A stretch of DNA of 64,000 bases from Treponema sp. GTDB lineage: Bacteria > Spirochaetota > Spirochaetia > Treponematales > Treponemataceae. A program made the translations under genes and the position numbers. The notes beneath the pieces were generated by a model. That model saw only the letters and a program-made list of their open reading frames with translations. It searched no databases and was not told where the DNA came from. Where the stretch lies: contig JAEDIW010000002.1 of the NCBI GenBank assembly GCA_016296655.1, forward strand, positions 1-64,000. Reading direction: 5' to 3'. Position 1 is the first letter of the stretch, and every line of letters begins with the position of its first letter. This document shows positions 1-8,177 of this stretch, in pieces.

Positions 1-55
1 ATGTGCCTAAAAAGTCAAATCGGAAATTGAGATTTCCTCATTGACTTTTTTCAGG
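1..55 (+). repeat. Truncated copy of the multi-hairpin leader element
   Basis: These 55 bases are identical to 154-208, the last hairpin arm of the complete leader element that follows. They contain the same pair AAAAAGTCAA / TTGACTTTTT. The window edge cuts off whatever lies to the left, so this is the right end of a tandem copy with a 153-bp period. No start codon follows within it; the next copy begins directly at position 56. Confidence 0.85.
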
Positions 56-215
56 GTGTAATAAAAACTTTGCCTGAGAGAGCGTCAAAGTTTTTATTCA
101 CAAGTTTGCGTTGCAAACTTCCCTATTTACTGCACATTCTCATTACATTGCGAATGTGCCTAAAAAGTCAAATCGGAAATTGAGATTTCCTCATTGACTT
201 TTTTCAGGAGGAATT
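56..215 (+). promoter_or_regulatory. Multi-hairpin leader element, copy L1
   Basis: Four inverted repeats lie in series before the binding-protein gene. They are ATAAAAACTTTG (61-72) with CAAAGTTTTTAT (86-97); AAGTTTGC (102-109) with GCAAACTT (113-120); GCACATTC (132-139) with GAATGTGC (152-159); and AAAAAGTCAA (162-171) with TTGACTTTTT (194-203). The last one resembles an intrinsic terminator and is followed at once by the Shine-Dalgarno AGGAGG and the ATG at 216. A second full copy precedes the ATPase gene, and related copies occur elsewhere in the window. Attenuation or mRNA processing is plausible but inferred. Confidence 0.75.
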
Positions 216-1268
216 ATGAAAAAATCGATTGTGCTTGCAGCGTTGCTGGCTGCAGGTTCTCTGCTTTTTGCTGCCGGAAAAAAAGAAACTGCTGTTACCG
301 GTACTGAAAATGCTAATGTAAGTGGAAAAGTTGTCATCTATACATCAATGTATCAAGACATTATTGATGCAATTGATGCCGAACTTGAAAAACTGTTTCC
401 AAACTGCGACGTTGAATTTTTTTACGGCGGAACAGGAACCTTGCAGGCAAAAATTGCTGCTGAAAAAGACAGTGGAAAATTAGGCTGTGACATTCTCATG
501 GTTGCCGAACCTGCCTATGCACTTGAACTTAAAGAAGCTGGCATTCTGCACAAATATAAAACACCAGAAGCAGCAAATCTTGCATTTGCCTATGACGCTG
601 ACGGAGCATGGTACCCTGTACGAATCTGTACAATGGTTCTTGCCTACAATCCTGAAAAATATACAACAAAAGACATTCCATCTACTTTCAAAGAATTTGC
701 AACAGACCCAAGACTTACCGGCTACATTTCCATGCCAAATCCTCTTACATCAGGAACAGCAATGGCTTCTGTAGTTGGTCTGCTTGGAAAATACGGTGAA
801 GACTATTTCAAAGATTTGAACAAACAGAAAGTTGCAGTTGAATCTGGATCTGTTGCCCTTACAAAACTTGAAACAGGCGAATGTAAGGAAATTATGATAC
901 TTGAAGAATCTGTACTCAAAAAGCGTGAAGAAGAAGGTTCAACAATTGCCGTAATCTATCCTGAAGACGGAGTTCTTTCCTGTCCATCTGCAATCATGAC
1001 TGTTGATGCAAAATACAGTGCAAATAACAATATTCCAGCATGTGAAGTTCTTACAGACTGGTTCCTTTCAAAAGAAGGTCAGAAAGCTATTGTAAAAGGC
1101 TGGATGCATTCTGTACGGAAAGATGTTGATTATACACCTTATGACTCCCTTCCAAATGACAAGATGTATGAAAAAACAATCGACATTGACTGGGAAAAAT
1201 GCTACAAAGAACGCGACTCAATCCGAACCATGTTTGAAGAAAATGTAACAATCAAAAAAAAGAAGTAG
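216..1268 (+). CDS. ABC transporter periplasmic binding protein, iron(III)-type
   Basis: This 350-residue protein starts with a signal peptide (MKKSIVLAALLAAG) that ends near FAAGKKE. There is no lipobox cysteine, so it is probably a free periplasmic protein. The body resembles family 1/6 binding proteins of the AfuA/FbpA and 2-aminoethylphosphonate type: an opening strand VVIYTSMYQD, a GTGTLQAKI anion-loop region, and LMVAEPAYA. The start is fixed by AGGAGG five bases before the ATG. It is the first gene of an importer set with a fused permease (1461-3161) and an ATPase (3353-4429). It would capture the ligand outside the inner membrane and pass it to the permease. The ligand could be ferric iron or a phosphonate-like anion, and the sequence alone does not decide. 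Confidence 0.8.
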   Translation: MKKSIVLAALLAAGSLLFAAGKKETAVTGTENANVSGKVVIYTSMYQDIIDAIDAELEKLFPNCDVEFFYGGTGTLQAKIAAEKDSGKLGCDILMVAEPAYALELKEAGILHKYKTPEAANLAFAYDADGAWYPVRICTMVLAYNPEKYTTKDIPSTFKEFATDPRLTGYISMPNPLTSGTAMASVVGLLGKYGEDYFKDLNKQKVAVESGSVALTKLETGECKEIMILEESVLKKREEEGSTIAVIYPEDGVLSCPSAIMTVDAKYSANNNIPACEVLTDWFLSKEGQKAIVKGWMHSVRKDVDYTPYDSLPNDKMYEKTIDIDWEKCYKERDSIRTMFEENVTIKKKK

Positions 1269-1285
1269 CATATTTTGTCTTGTAG

Positions 1286-1325
1286 GCCGTATGTTAATGA
1301 AGTTCAGCTTGCAAAAACATACGGC
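1286..1325 (+). repeat. Perfect 10-bp inverted repeat in the binding protein-permease gap
   Basis: GCCGTATGTT (1286-1295) and AACATACGGC (1316-1325) are perfect complements with a 20-base loop. The repeat lies just after the stop codon of the binding-protein gene. It may protect the 3' end of the abundant upstream message, or form part of an attenuator with the hairpin at 1383-1427. Confidence 0.65.
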
Positions 1326-1382
1326 TCAGCCTCAGCAACTTGCAGCACAAAACAATAAAAAACTTAACACAGCTACTTTACG

Positions 1383-1427
1383 AAAACAGCATACCTTTAT
1401 TTTTGAAATAAGATATGCTGTTTTTTT
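1383..1427 (+). terminator. Intrinsic terminator or attenuator inside the iron-type ABC operon
   Basis: AAAACAGCATA (1383-1393) pairs with TATGCTGTTTT from 1414, with more pairing inside the loop, and a run of seven T follows (1421-1427). The permease start is only 34 bases downstream in the same direction. This is therefore more likely a partial terminator that lowers permease expression relative to the binding protein than a true operon end. Confidence 0.7.
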
Positions 1428-1460
1428 CAGACCCTCAATTTTTATTTTATGGGAGCAAAT

Positions 1461-3161
1461 ATGGAGCAGCAAGAAATTCCGGGCAATCAGAAATTTTATT
1501 TTGATTTCAAATGGATTATCATCTGTGCAATTGTAGGATTCCTGCTTATTTTTCAGGTATTCCCAATTCTATATCTTATCATCCGTTCAGTTTATATTGA
1601 CGGACATTTTTCTTTTTCAGGTTTTAAGAATATTTATTCTTATGCACTAAACTGGAGCTGTTTAAAAACTACTCTGATAACAGCAACCCTTACCATGATA
1701 TTTGGTGTTCTTTTGGCATTTCCTTTGGCATGGCTTGTCGGAAGAACTAATCTATATGGCAAGAAATTATTTCGAACAATATTTGTAATGACATATATGG
1801 TTCCGCCCTATGTCGGAGCAATGGCATGGCTCAGGCTGCTCAACCCGACCGTTGGAACGTTGAATGTCTTTTTCATGAAGTTGTTTAACCTTTCGTCATG
1901 TCCGTTTAACATTTATACAACAGGCGGTGTTGTCTGGGTTCTTACAACTTTTTACTATCCTTATGCTTTCATTACAATTTCCAGAGCAATGGAAAAAATG
2001 GACCCTTCGCTAGAAGAAGCATCCCGCATTTCAGGCGCTTCTCCATTAAAAACCTTGTTCACGGTTACGATTCCACTGACACTGCCAAGCATCATTGCAG
2101 CATCTCTCCTAATGTTTGTTGCTTCAGCCTCTGCTTACGGAATTCCATCAATTATTGGTGCTCCAGGACAGATTTATACAGTAACAACAAGGATCGTTGA
2201 CTATGTTCAGATTGGAAACTCTGAAGGCCTGACTCATGCAATCTGCCTTGCAGTGTTTCTGATGATTATTGCATTGATAATCCTTTATATTTCCAATTTT
2301 GTGGTCGGCAAAAAAGAGTATATAACTGTTTCCGGCAAATCCACTCATCCAGCCATTGTTGATCTTGGCCGCTGGAGAATACCAGTTACCCTGCTTGTAT
2401 CACTTTTTGCATTTATTGTAGTAGTTATTCCATTTTGGACAGTAATTACAACTTCCATTACAAAAAACATGGGAAAATCTATCTTTGAGGCAAACAACAT
2501 TACATGGAAATACTGGAACATCGTCCTTTCAAGAAAGGCTATCATCAAAGCATTCAAAAATTCAGTTTATATGGCAACTATGGCTGCAACATTCGGCATG
2601 ATTATAAGCATCACAATGGCATGGCTCTTAAAGCGGACAACAACAAAAGGTCGAGAAATCCCTGATTTCCTTATAACAGTTGGTTCAGGCACACCAAGTG
2701 TCGTAATTGCCCTTGCACTTATTATGACAATGACTGGAAAATTCGGAATAAACATCTACAACACCATCAGCATCATGGTAATTGCCTATATGATAAAATA
2801 TATGATGATGGGAATGCGGACAGTTGTTTCAGCCTTTACGCAAATTAGTCCTTCCCTGGAAGAAGCTGCACAAATTTCAGGAGCAGGATGGCTTCGCAGA
2901 TTAAAAGACGTTGTTCTGCCTCTGATAAGTCCTTCCGCAGTTGCAGGATGGTTCCTGATTTTTATGCCATGTTTCTATGAACTTACAATGTCTACGCTGT
3001 TGTATTCAAAAAATACAGATACACTCGGTGTTGAACTTTATACATATCAGACATTTACAAGCCAGCAGACAGCTTCTGCACTTGCAGTTGGAATTCTGAT
3101 TATTGTTATTGTCCTGAATTCAGTTTTAAACAAAGCTACAAAAGGAAAATTTTCAATTTAA
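1461..3161 (+). CDS. ABC transporter permease, two fused membrane domains
   Basis: This protein of about 566 residues carries two binding-protein-dependent transport domains in one chain, as in FbpB/AfuB iron(III) permeases. Each half has an EAA coupling loop: EEASRISGASPLK near residue 190 and EEAAQISGAGWLRR near 470. About twelve hydrophobic segments are visible. An ATG at 1449 is in frame but overlaps the GGGAG ribosome binding site. The ATG at 1461 (MEQQEIPG) has GGGAG six bases upstream and is preferred. It sits between its binding protein and its ATPase, so one polypeptide probably serves as the full channel in the inner membrane. Confidence 0.88.
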   Translation: MEQQEIPGNQKFYFDFKWIIICAIVGFLLIFQVFPILYLIIRSVYIDGHFSFSGFKNIYSYALNWSCLKTTLITATLTMIFGVLLAFPLAWLVGRTNLYGKKLFRTIFVMTYMVPPYVGAMAWLRLLNPTVGTLNVFFMKLFNLSSCPFNIYTTGGVVWVLTTFYYPYAFITISRAMEKMDPSLEEASRISGASPLKTLFTVTIPLTLPSIIAASLLMFVASASAYGIPSIIGAPGQIYTVTTRIVDYVQIGNSEGLTHAICLAVFLMIIALIILYISNFVVGKKEYITVSGKSTHPAIVDLGRWRIPVTLLVSLFAFIVVVIPFWTVITTSITKNMGKSIFEANNITWKYWNIVLSRKAIIKAFKNSVYMATMAATFGMIISITMAWLLKRTTTKGREIPDFLITVGSGTPSVVIALALIMTMTGKFGINIYNTISIMVIAYMIKYMMMGMRTVVSAFTQISPSLEEAAQISGAGWLRRLKDVVLPLISPSAVAGWFLIFMPCFYELTMSTLLYSKNTDTLGVELYTYQTFTSQQTASALAVGILIIVIVLNSVLNKATKGKFSI

Positions 3162-3166
3162 TTATG

Positions 3167-3185
3167 CAGACTTTTTGCAAGTCTG
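3167..3185 (+). repeat. Short hairpin after the permease gene
   Basis: CAGACTT (3167-3173) and AAGTCTG (3179-3185) form a 7-bp stem with a 5-base loop six bases after the permease stop codon. It directly precedes leader copy L2. There is no T-run after it, so a terminator role is doubtful. Confidence 0.55.
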
Positions 3186-3186
3186 A

Positions 3187-3352
3187 CAGGAGGTGTAATA
3201 AAAACTTTGCCTGAAATAGCGTCAAAGTTTTTATTCACAAGTTCGCGTTGCGAACTTCCTTATCAACTGCCGCTTCTCATTTCATTGCGAAGCGGCATAA
3301 AAAGTCAATCGATTGCTGAAACAATCTTCTTGACTTTTTATGGGAGGAAAAA
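3187..3352 (+). promoter_or_regulatory. Multi-hairpin leader element, copy L2
   Basis: This copy has the same order of four stems as L1: ATAAAAACTTTG (3198-3209) with CAAAGTTTTTAT (3223-3234); AAGTTCGC (3239-3246) with GCGAACTT (3250-3257); GCCGCTTC (3269-3276) with GAAGCGGC (3289-3296); AAAAAGTCAA (3299-3308) with TTGACTTTTT (3330-3339). Relative to L1, stems two and three differ on both arms in a compensatory way, while the loops (GTT and TCATTNCATTGC) stay the same. It ends in TATGGGAGG, the ribosome binding site of the ATPase gene. Confidence 0.75.
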
Positions 3353-4429
3353 ATGTCAACAGTTATATTAAAAGATATAGTAAAGGCTTTTGGCTCGGAA
3401 ATTGTAATAAAAAAATTCAATGCAGAAATAAAGGATGGCGAATTCATAACACTGCTTGGCCCTTCAGGCTGTGGAAAAACAACTTTATTGCGCATGATTG
3501 CAGGATTCCACAAGCAGACAAGCGGTTCAATAATGATTGACGGCAAAACAGTTTCCGATGAAAAAACATTTTTGCCACCAGAACGCCGCGGAATTGGAAT
3601 GGTTTTCCAAACTTATGCAGTCTGGCCACACATGAACGTTTTTGACAACGTTGCCTATCCGTTGAAAATCCAAAAATACAGCCGGGAAGAAATAAAAAAA
3701 GAAGTTGAAGAAATTCTCGAAGTTGTTCACCTGAAACAATACGTAAACCGAATGCCTTCAGAACTGTCAGGCGGACAGCAGCAACGTGTTGCCCTTGGAC
3801 GTGCTCTTGTTGCAAAACCCAAACTTCTTCTGCTGGACGAACCACTTTCAAACCTTGATGCCAAACTGCGCGAAAGCATGCGTTTTGAAATAAAAGAAAT
3901 TCAAAAAAGGCTTGGCATTACCGTTGTTTACGTAACACACGACCAGGTTGAAGCCATGACAATGTCCGACAGAGTTTTCCTCATGAACAACGGAGTAGTC
4001 CAGCAAGTTGGCTCACCTCTGGAAATTTACTGCAACCCTGTAAACCAATTCGTCGCAAATTTTGTGGGTAAGGCAAACTTCCTGAAAGGCGAGGCAAAAA
4101 ACGGCAGGATTTTCATCAATGGAACAGACCAGAGCATAGAATACACTGGCGACAAAACAGGCAATGTAGTTCTTACTCTTCGCCCGGAAAACATCAAGGT
4201 TGTCAAAGAAAAATCAGACCTTTCAGGAACAATAAAAAACATGTATTTCCTGGGCAACGAAAATGACTGCCAGATTGACCTCGGCAACGGCATCTGCCTG
4301 CGCGTAATTTCCGACCCGCATACATTCGACGGAATGGAACTCGGACAGCAAATAAACCTGCAGCTTCAGGAAAAAATCGTCTATACCGACGACGGTACAA
4401 ATGCTTCTTACAACAAGATTTTAACCTGA
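3353..4429 (+). CDS. ABC transporter ATPase, iron/polyamine-type (FbpC/PotA-like)
   Basis: This protein has 358 residues. The nucleotide-binding domain shows Walker A GPSGCGKTT (about residues 34-42), a Q-loop in MVFQTYAVWP, signature LSGGQQQR (about 137-144), Walker B LLLLDEPLSNLDA and a switch histidine in VTHDQVEA. The C-terminal third, from about residue 240, looks like a TOBE substrate-sensing domain, as expected for FbpC, PotA and PhnT-like ATPases. The start is set by GGGAGG upstream. It completes the importer with the binding protein and fused permease, and works as a homodimer on the cytoplasmic face. The substrate class is inferred from the operon. Confidence 0.88.
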   Translation: MSTVILKDIVKAFGSEIVIKKFNAEIKDGEFITLLGPSGCGKTTLLRMIAGFHKQTSGSIMIDGKTVSDEKTFLPPERRGIGMVFQTYAVWPHMNVFDNVAYPLKIQKYSREEIKKEVEEILEVVHLKQYVNRMPSELSGGQQQRVALGRALVAKPKLLLLDEPLSNLDAKLRESMRFEIKEIQKRLGITVVYVTHDQVEAMTMSDRVFLMNNGVVQQVGSPLEIYCNPVNQFVANFVGKANFLKGEAKNGRIFINGTDQSIEYTGDKTGNVVLTLRPENIKVVKEKSDLSGTIKNMYFLGNENDCQIDLGNGICLRVISDPHTFDGMELGQQINLQLQEKIVYTDDGTNASYNKILT

Positions 4430-4464
4430 TTTTCAAAGTTTTTCACTTGTCATAAAGTTTCACA

Positions 4465-4540
4465 TGGGGCTGTCCAATTAGTTCTGTCATTCGAATTTAT
4501 TCCAGAAGAAAATATGAACTTAACTTTTGGGACAGCCCCA
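4465..4540. repeat. GGGGCTGTCC-ended dispersed repeat, copy R1
   Basis: The element begins TGGGGCTGTCC and ends GGGACAGCCCCA, giving 10-11-bp near-perfect terminal inverted repeats. An internal segment (ATGAACTTAACTTTTGGG) recurs in other copies. It lies between two convergent genes and is flanked by T-rich sequence, so it could terminate transcription from both sides. Confidence 0.8.
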
Positions 4541-4546
4541 TTTTCT

Positions 4547-6148
4547 TTAATTTCCCTGTTTTCCTGCAGATTTTTCAGATTCTTCAGATTCATCAAGTTC
4601 TGACAATCCAGCAACCTTTTCAATAAGAGAGAACGGCGTTACCGCATAACTTCCATGCATTTTCTGAGACGCAAGGGCATGCGCCAGAGAAGCATTTTTT
4701 GCAGCCTCAAAAGCCGAAAATCCCTGTGCAAGCAATGCTGCAATCATTCCAGACAGAACATCCCCAGAACCACCTTTTGCAATACAACAATCCCCCAAAG
4801 GATTTATAAAAGTTTCAATTTTTCCAGCAGAATTTTTACAGGTTATGCAAACATTTGCCCCTTTTAGCAGAAGCACCACATTAGGATAGTTTTCTACAAA
4901 TTTCTTTGAAAGTGCAATCCTGTTTTTTACAATTTCCTTAACAGAAACTGCCCCAAAGCCCGTCATTTCAAGCAAAGAAGCAAATTCTTTTGGATGCGGT
5001 GTCAAAACACTCATATTTTTATCCACTGCAAATTTTTCAAGAAACTGCACAAGATATTTACTGTAAAACATGTCTGCATCAAAAACCGTTGGAATATATT
5101 TTTCCCGTGTCTGAAAATCAAAAAAATTTTTCAAAAATCTTTCAGCACCGCAGGAAAAAAGCCCAAGCCCCATGCCAACTGCAACAGCTTTCACATTATC
5201 AGGCAATTCTGAGCCTTGCATAAGTTCAGCCGGGCAGGGAACCTGCAAAAAACGATTTTCAGCCCCATTAGCAGCAGAATTGGCAGCAACCAAAGTTACA
5301 AGTCCTGCACCAAATCCAAACGCCGCCTTTCCAGAAATAACCGCAGCACCCGGCTTTTCTCCAAGAATCACCGCCACATGACCAAACGAGCCCTTGTTTG
5401 CATTTTGCTTTTTACGTTCCGGCAAAATTAAATCCGATGCCTCAAGTAAAAATGCCTCAGGTTCCAGACCATCTTCACCACAAACAGAGTTCTCAAAAAG
5501 TTCACGACTTATGCCAAGATCCGCACACGAAATTTTCCCACAAAAATCTTTTGCAAAATCACTGTAAAATGCAGACTTCAAAGCCCCCATGCACACAGTA
5601 AAATCGGCTTTAAAAGCCAGTTCCTTACCATCAGAACCAGAACTTTCTATTTGCCCTTTGGAATCTATCCCACTTGGAATATCACAGGCAATCTTTATTC
5701 CCCCACAGCCATTAATTTTTTCTATTAATTCTGCAATTTTCTGCTCAAAACAACCATGAAACCCACTGCCGTAAATGCAATCAACAAAAATTGCAATTTT
5801 TTTTGTTTTTTCTTCAAGCATTTCGTCTGTCAGAAATGGAATTTTTGCCTTTTTTGCACGTTTTGCCTGAATTTTACACTGTTCACTTACAGGTTCATTC
5901 ACACAGTAAATAAAAGTTTCCAAAATCCCCTGAATTTTTCGCCCCAAGGCGTAACCATCTCCTCCATTATTTCCGCCCCCGGCAAAAATTATGACAGTCG
6001 GGTTTTCAAGATTCTTTGCCCTCGCTGCACAAAAAACTGCCTGTTTCAAAGCCTCTGCAGCATTTTCCATCATCAAATCTTCGCTCAACCCATAATTTTC
6101 CCGGCAAGCCCTGTCCAAAATCCGCGTATCAGAAAAAAGTTTCTTCAT
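4547..6148 (-). CDS. nnr: Bifunctional NAD(P)H-hydrate repair enzyme (epimerase + ADP-dependent dehydratase)
   Basis: This 533-residue protein repairs damaged NAD(P)H hydrates (NADHX/NADPHX) in the cytoplasm. The N-terminal YjeF_N epimerase domain (about residues 1-215) carries FAGGGNNGGDGYALGR. The C-terminal carbohydrate-kinase-like dehydratase (about 235-520) has LTPHPKEFA and the ATP/ADP-site loop GDCCIAKGGSGDVLSGM. This order matches the usual bacterial fusion and its normal length. It appears to be a single gene: its 3' end meets repeat R1, and its 5' side faces a GC-rich repeat and a divergent ABC exporter gene. Confidence 0.93.
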   Translation of the reverse strand: MKKLFSDTRILDRACRENYGLSEDLMMENAAEALKQAVFCAARAKNLENPTVIIFAGGGNNGGDGYALGRKIQGILETFIYCVNEPVSEQCKIQAKRAKKAKIPFLTDEMLEEKTKKIAIFVDCIYGSGFHGCFEQKIAELIEKINGCGGIKIACDIPSGIDSKGQIESSGSDGKELAFKADFTVCMGALKSAFYSDFAKDFCGKISCADLGISRELFENSVCGEDGLEPEAFLLEASDLILPERKKQNANKGSFGHVAVILGEKPGAAVISGKAAFGFGAGLVTLVAANSAANGAENRFLQVPCPAELMQGSELPDNVKAVAVGMGLGLFSCGAERFLKNFFDFQTREKYIPTVFDADMFYSKYLVQFLEKFAVDKNMSVLTPHPKEFASLLEMTGFGAVSVKEIVKNRIALSKKFVENYPNVVLLLKGANVCITCKNSAGKIETFINPLGDCCIAKGGSGDVLSGMIAALLAQGFSAFEAAKNASLAHALASQKMHGSYAVTPFSLIEKVAGLSELDESEESEKSAGKQGN

Positions 6149-6189
6149 ATTTTTAGCATACCATAACCTTTAATTTTTCTCTATTCATG

Positions 6190-6342
6190 GGCGGCTTTTT
6201 GGTTGGTTTGAAACCAACCAAAAACCAGGCTTTCCAGCATTCCGCTTCCGCTCCAGCCTCCTCAGTTCGTCGCAAAGCTCCTCTCCTGCGGTGGCCGGCT
6301 CCGCCGTGCTTCCAATCCTTTCCGCGAAAGCGTTTATCGGCA
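6190..6342. repeat. GC-rich hairpin-headed element, copy E1
   Basis: The block is much richer in G+C than its surroundings and has no convincing ORF. It opens with TTTTTGGTTGGTTT (6196-6209) and AAACCAACCAAAAA (6211-6224), a perfect 14-bp inverted repeat around one base. It later contains GCCGGCTCCGCCGTGCTTCC (6294-6313). A second element at 20912-21112 has the same plan: GGCGG, a perfect 14-bp hairpin, CCGCTTCC, then GCCGGCTTTGCCGTCGTTCC. It lies between divergent genes. Confidence 0.7.
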
Positions 6343-6378
6343 ATTGAAGATTTTTTTTTAATTTTATAAAATCGTAAC

Positions 6379-8169
6379 ATGAATTTTAAATATAGCCCTC
6401 AAAAAGCACCTGATTCAAAAAAAATTCCAAACTCAAACCTTAAATATTTTCTTTCCTATTTCAAACCACATCTTCACATTTTTTTCATGGATTTGCTTTG
6501 TGCTGCCTTTGTTTCTGCAGTAGATTTAGCATTTCCAATTGTTTCACGCTACATCATAAATAACCTCATAAGCAATTATTCCAGTTTTCCACAGGAAACC
6601 CTCAAAAAGTTTTTTGCAATAATTGCACTTATCGTTCTGTGCTATTTCATCCGCTATGCAGCCCAATGGTTCGTTGCCTATTTTGGCCATCTTTTTGGAG
6701 TTTTTGTAGAAACTGACATGCGCCGTGACATCTTTGCCCATCTTGAAAAGCAATCTTTCACTTTTTTTGACACTCACAGGACAGGCAAAATAATGTCCAG
6801 AGCAACCTATGACCTTTTCGAAGTAAGTGAACTTGCGCATCACGGTCCAGAAGATCTTTTCCTTTCCATAACGACCTTGCTAAGTTCACTTTTTTTCCTC
6901 ATAAAAATCCGCTGGGAAATAGCAGCACTTATTGGAATTTTACTGCCAGTTCTGCTATTACGTACAATTTTCAGCAAACATCAAATGATGTCCGCCTCCC
7001 GCAAAGTAAAAGAAAAAACTGCCGAAATGAATGCCGAACTTGAATCAGCTGTCAGCGGCATAAGAGTTACAAAAGTCTTTACAAACGAAGCCTACGAAAA
7101 TGAACGTTTTTTTGGCTTACAGAAGATTTTCATCGCTGCAAAAGAAAATTATTACAAATCCATGGCAACTTTTCATACGCAAATCGATTTTTCAACACAC
7201 ATCCTAAGCGTAATCGTTCTTGCTGCAGGCGGATTTTTTATAATGAAAGGAAAAATGTCCTTTGGGGACTACATTGCAGCAAATCTTTTTGTAAACTCTT
7301 TCCTTATGCCCATCCGCAAACTTGCAAATTTCATGGAGCAGTTTTCAAGCGGCATCGCAGGTTTTCAAAGATTTGCAGAAATCATGCGAACAGAAGAAAT
7401 CATTGAAGAAAAGTCCGATGCTGAAATTTTAGAAAAAGCCGCCGGAAAAATACAATATGAAAATGTTAATTTTGCCTATTCAAATGGTGTGCCAGTTTTA
7501 AAGAACGTAAACCTGACCATAAATCCTGGCAAAAAACTCGCACTCGTTGGCTCAAGTGGCAGCGGAAAGACATCTCTTTGCAACCTTTTGCCAAGGTTTT
7601 ATGAACTTACAAGCGGAAGCATTTCGATTGACGGAATGGACATACGTAATTTCACATTAAATTCGCTACGCTCAAAAATCGGCATAGTGCAGCAAGATGT
7701 TTTTCTTTTTGCAGATACAATCAGGGCAAACATCGCCTATGGCAAACCAGATGCAACTGAAGAAGAAATTATTGAAGCTGCAAAGCGTGCAGAAATTCAC
7801 AATGATATAATCAGTTTGCCAGAAGGATATGACACAATAGTTGGTGAACGCGGCTTAAAACTTTCCGGCGGACAAAAACAAAGAGTTTCCATTGCCAGAA
7901 TTTTCTTGAAAAATCCCCCGATTCTTATTCTTGACGAAGCAACTTCTGCTTTAGACAGCGCAACAGAAGTAAAAATTCAGCAATCATTTGATGAGCTTTC
8001 AGCCGGCAGAACCGCCATTGTAATAGCACACAGGCTTTCAACAATAAAAAATGCCGACAGCATTGCTGTTGTTGATGGAGAGCACATCGCTGAATACGGA
8101 ACGCATGAGCAGCTTATGCAACTCGGTGGCCTGTATGAAAAACTTTACAATGCTCAGTTCAAAGGCTGA
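6379..8169 (+). CDS. ABC exporter, fused membrane and ATPase domains (MsbA-like)
   Basis: This 596-residue half-transporter has an N-terminal six-helix ABC membrane domain (about residues 30-330) and a C-terminal nucleotide-binding domain. The latter has Walker A GSSGSGKTS (about 391), signature LSGGQKQR (about 495), Walker B ILILDEATSALD (about 515-526) and the switch in VIAHRLST. It would act as a homodimer exporting a lipid, lipid-linked or hydrophobic compound. No ribosome binding site is visible. A TATAAA at 6365-6370 would start the transcript about two bases before the ATG, so a nearly leaderless message is possible. The substrate is unknown. Confidence 0.88.
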   Translation: MNFKYSPQKAPDSKKIPNSNLKYFLSYFKPHLHIFFMDLLCAAFVSAVDLAFPIVSRYIINNLISNYSSFPQETLKKFFAIIALIVLCYFIRYAAQWFVAYFGHLFGVFVETDMRRDIFAHLEKQSFTFFDTHRTGKIMSRATYDLFEVSELAHHGPEDLFLSITTLLSSLFFLIKIRWEIAALIGILLPVLLLRTIFSKHQMMSASRKVKEKTAEMNAELESAVSGIRVTKVFTNEAYENERFFGLQKIFIAAKENYYKSMATFHTQIDFSTHILSVIVLAAGGFFIMKGKMSFGDYIAANLFVNSFLMPIRKLANFMEQFSSGIAGFQRFAEIMRTEEIIEEKSDAEILEKAAGKIQYENVNFAYSNGVPVLKNVNLTINPGKKLALVGSSGSGKTSLCNLLPRFYELTSGSISIDGMDIRNFTLNSLRSKIGIVQQDVFLFADTIRANIAYGKPDATEEEIIEAAKRAEIHNDIISLPEGYDTIVGERGLKLSGGQKQRVSIARIFLKNPPILILDEATSALDSATEVKIQQSFDELSAGRTAIVIAHRLSTIKNADSIAVVDGEHIAEYGTHEQLMQLGGLYEKLYNAQFKG

Positions 8170-8177
8170 AATTATTG

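Noticed and set aside
1..215. A CRISPR array or tandem satellite at the window start.
   Set aside because: Only two repeat units are seen, one truncated, with hairpins and a Shine-Dalgarno; there are no regular spacers and no cas genes.
1449..1460. The earlier ATG as start of the fused permease.
   Set aside because: It overlaps the GGGAG ribosome binding site used by the ATG at 1461.
6187..6380. Short ORFs on both strands across GC-rich block E1.
   Set aside because: They translate repeat sequence, overlap one another on both strands, lack ribosome binding sites and show no family resemblance.
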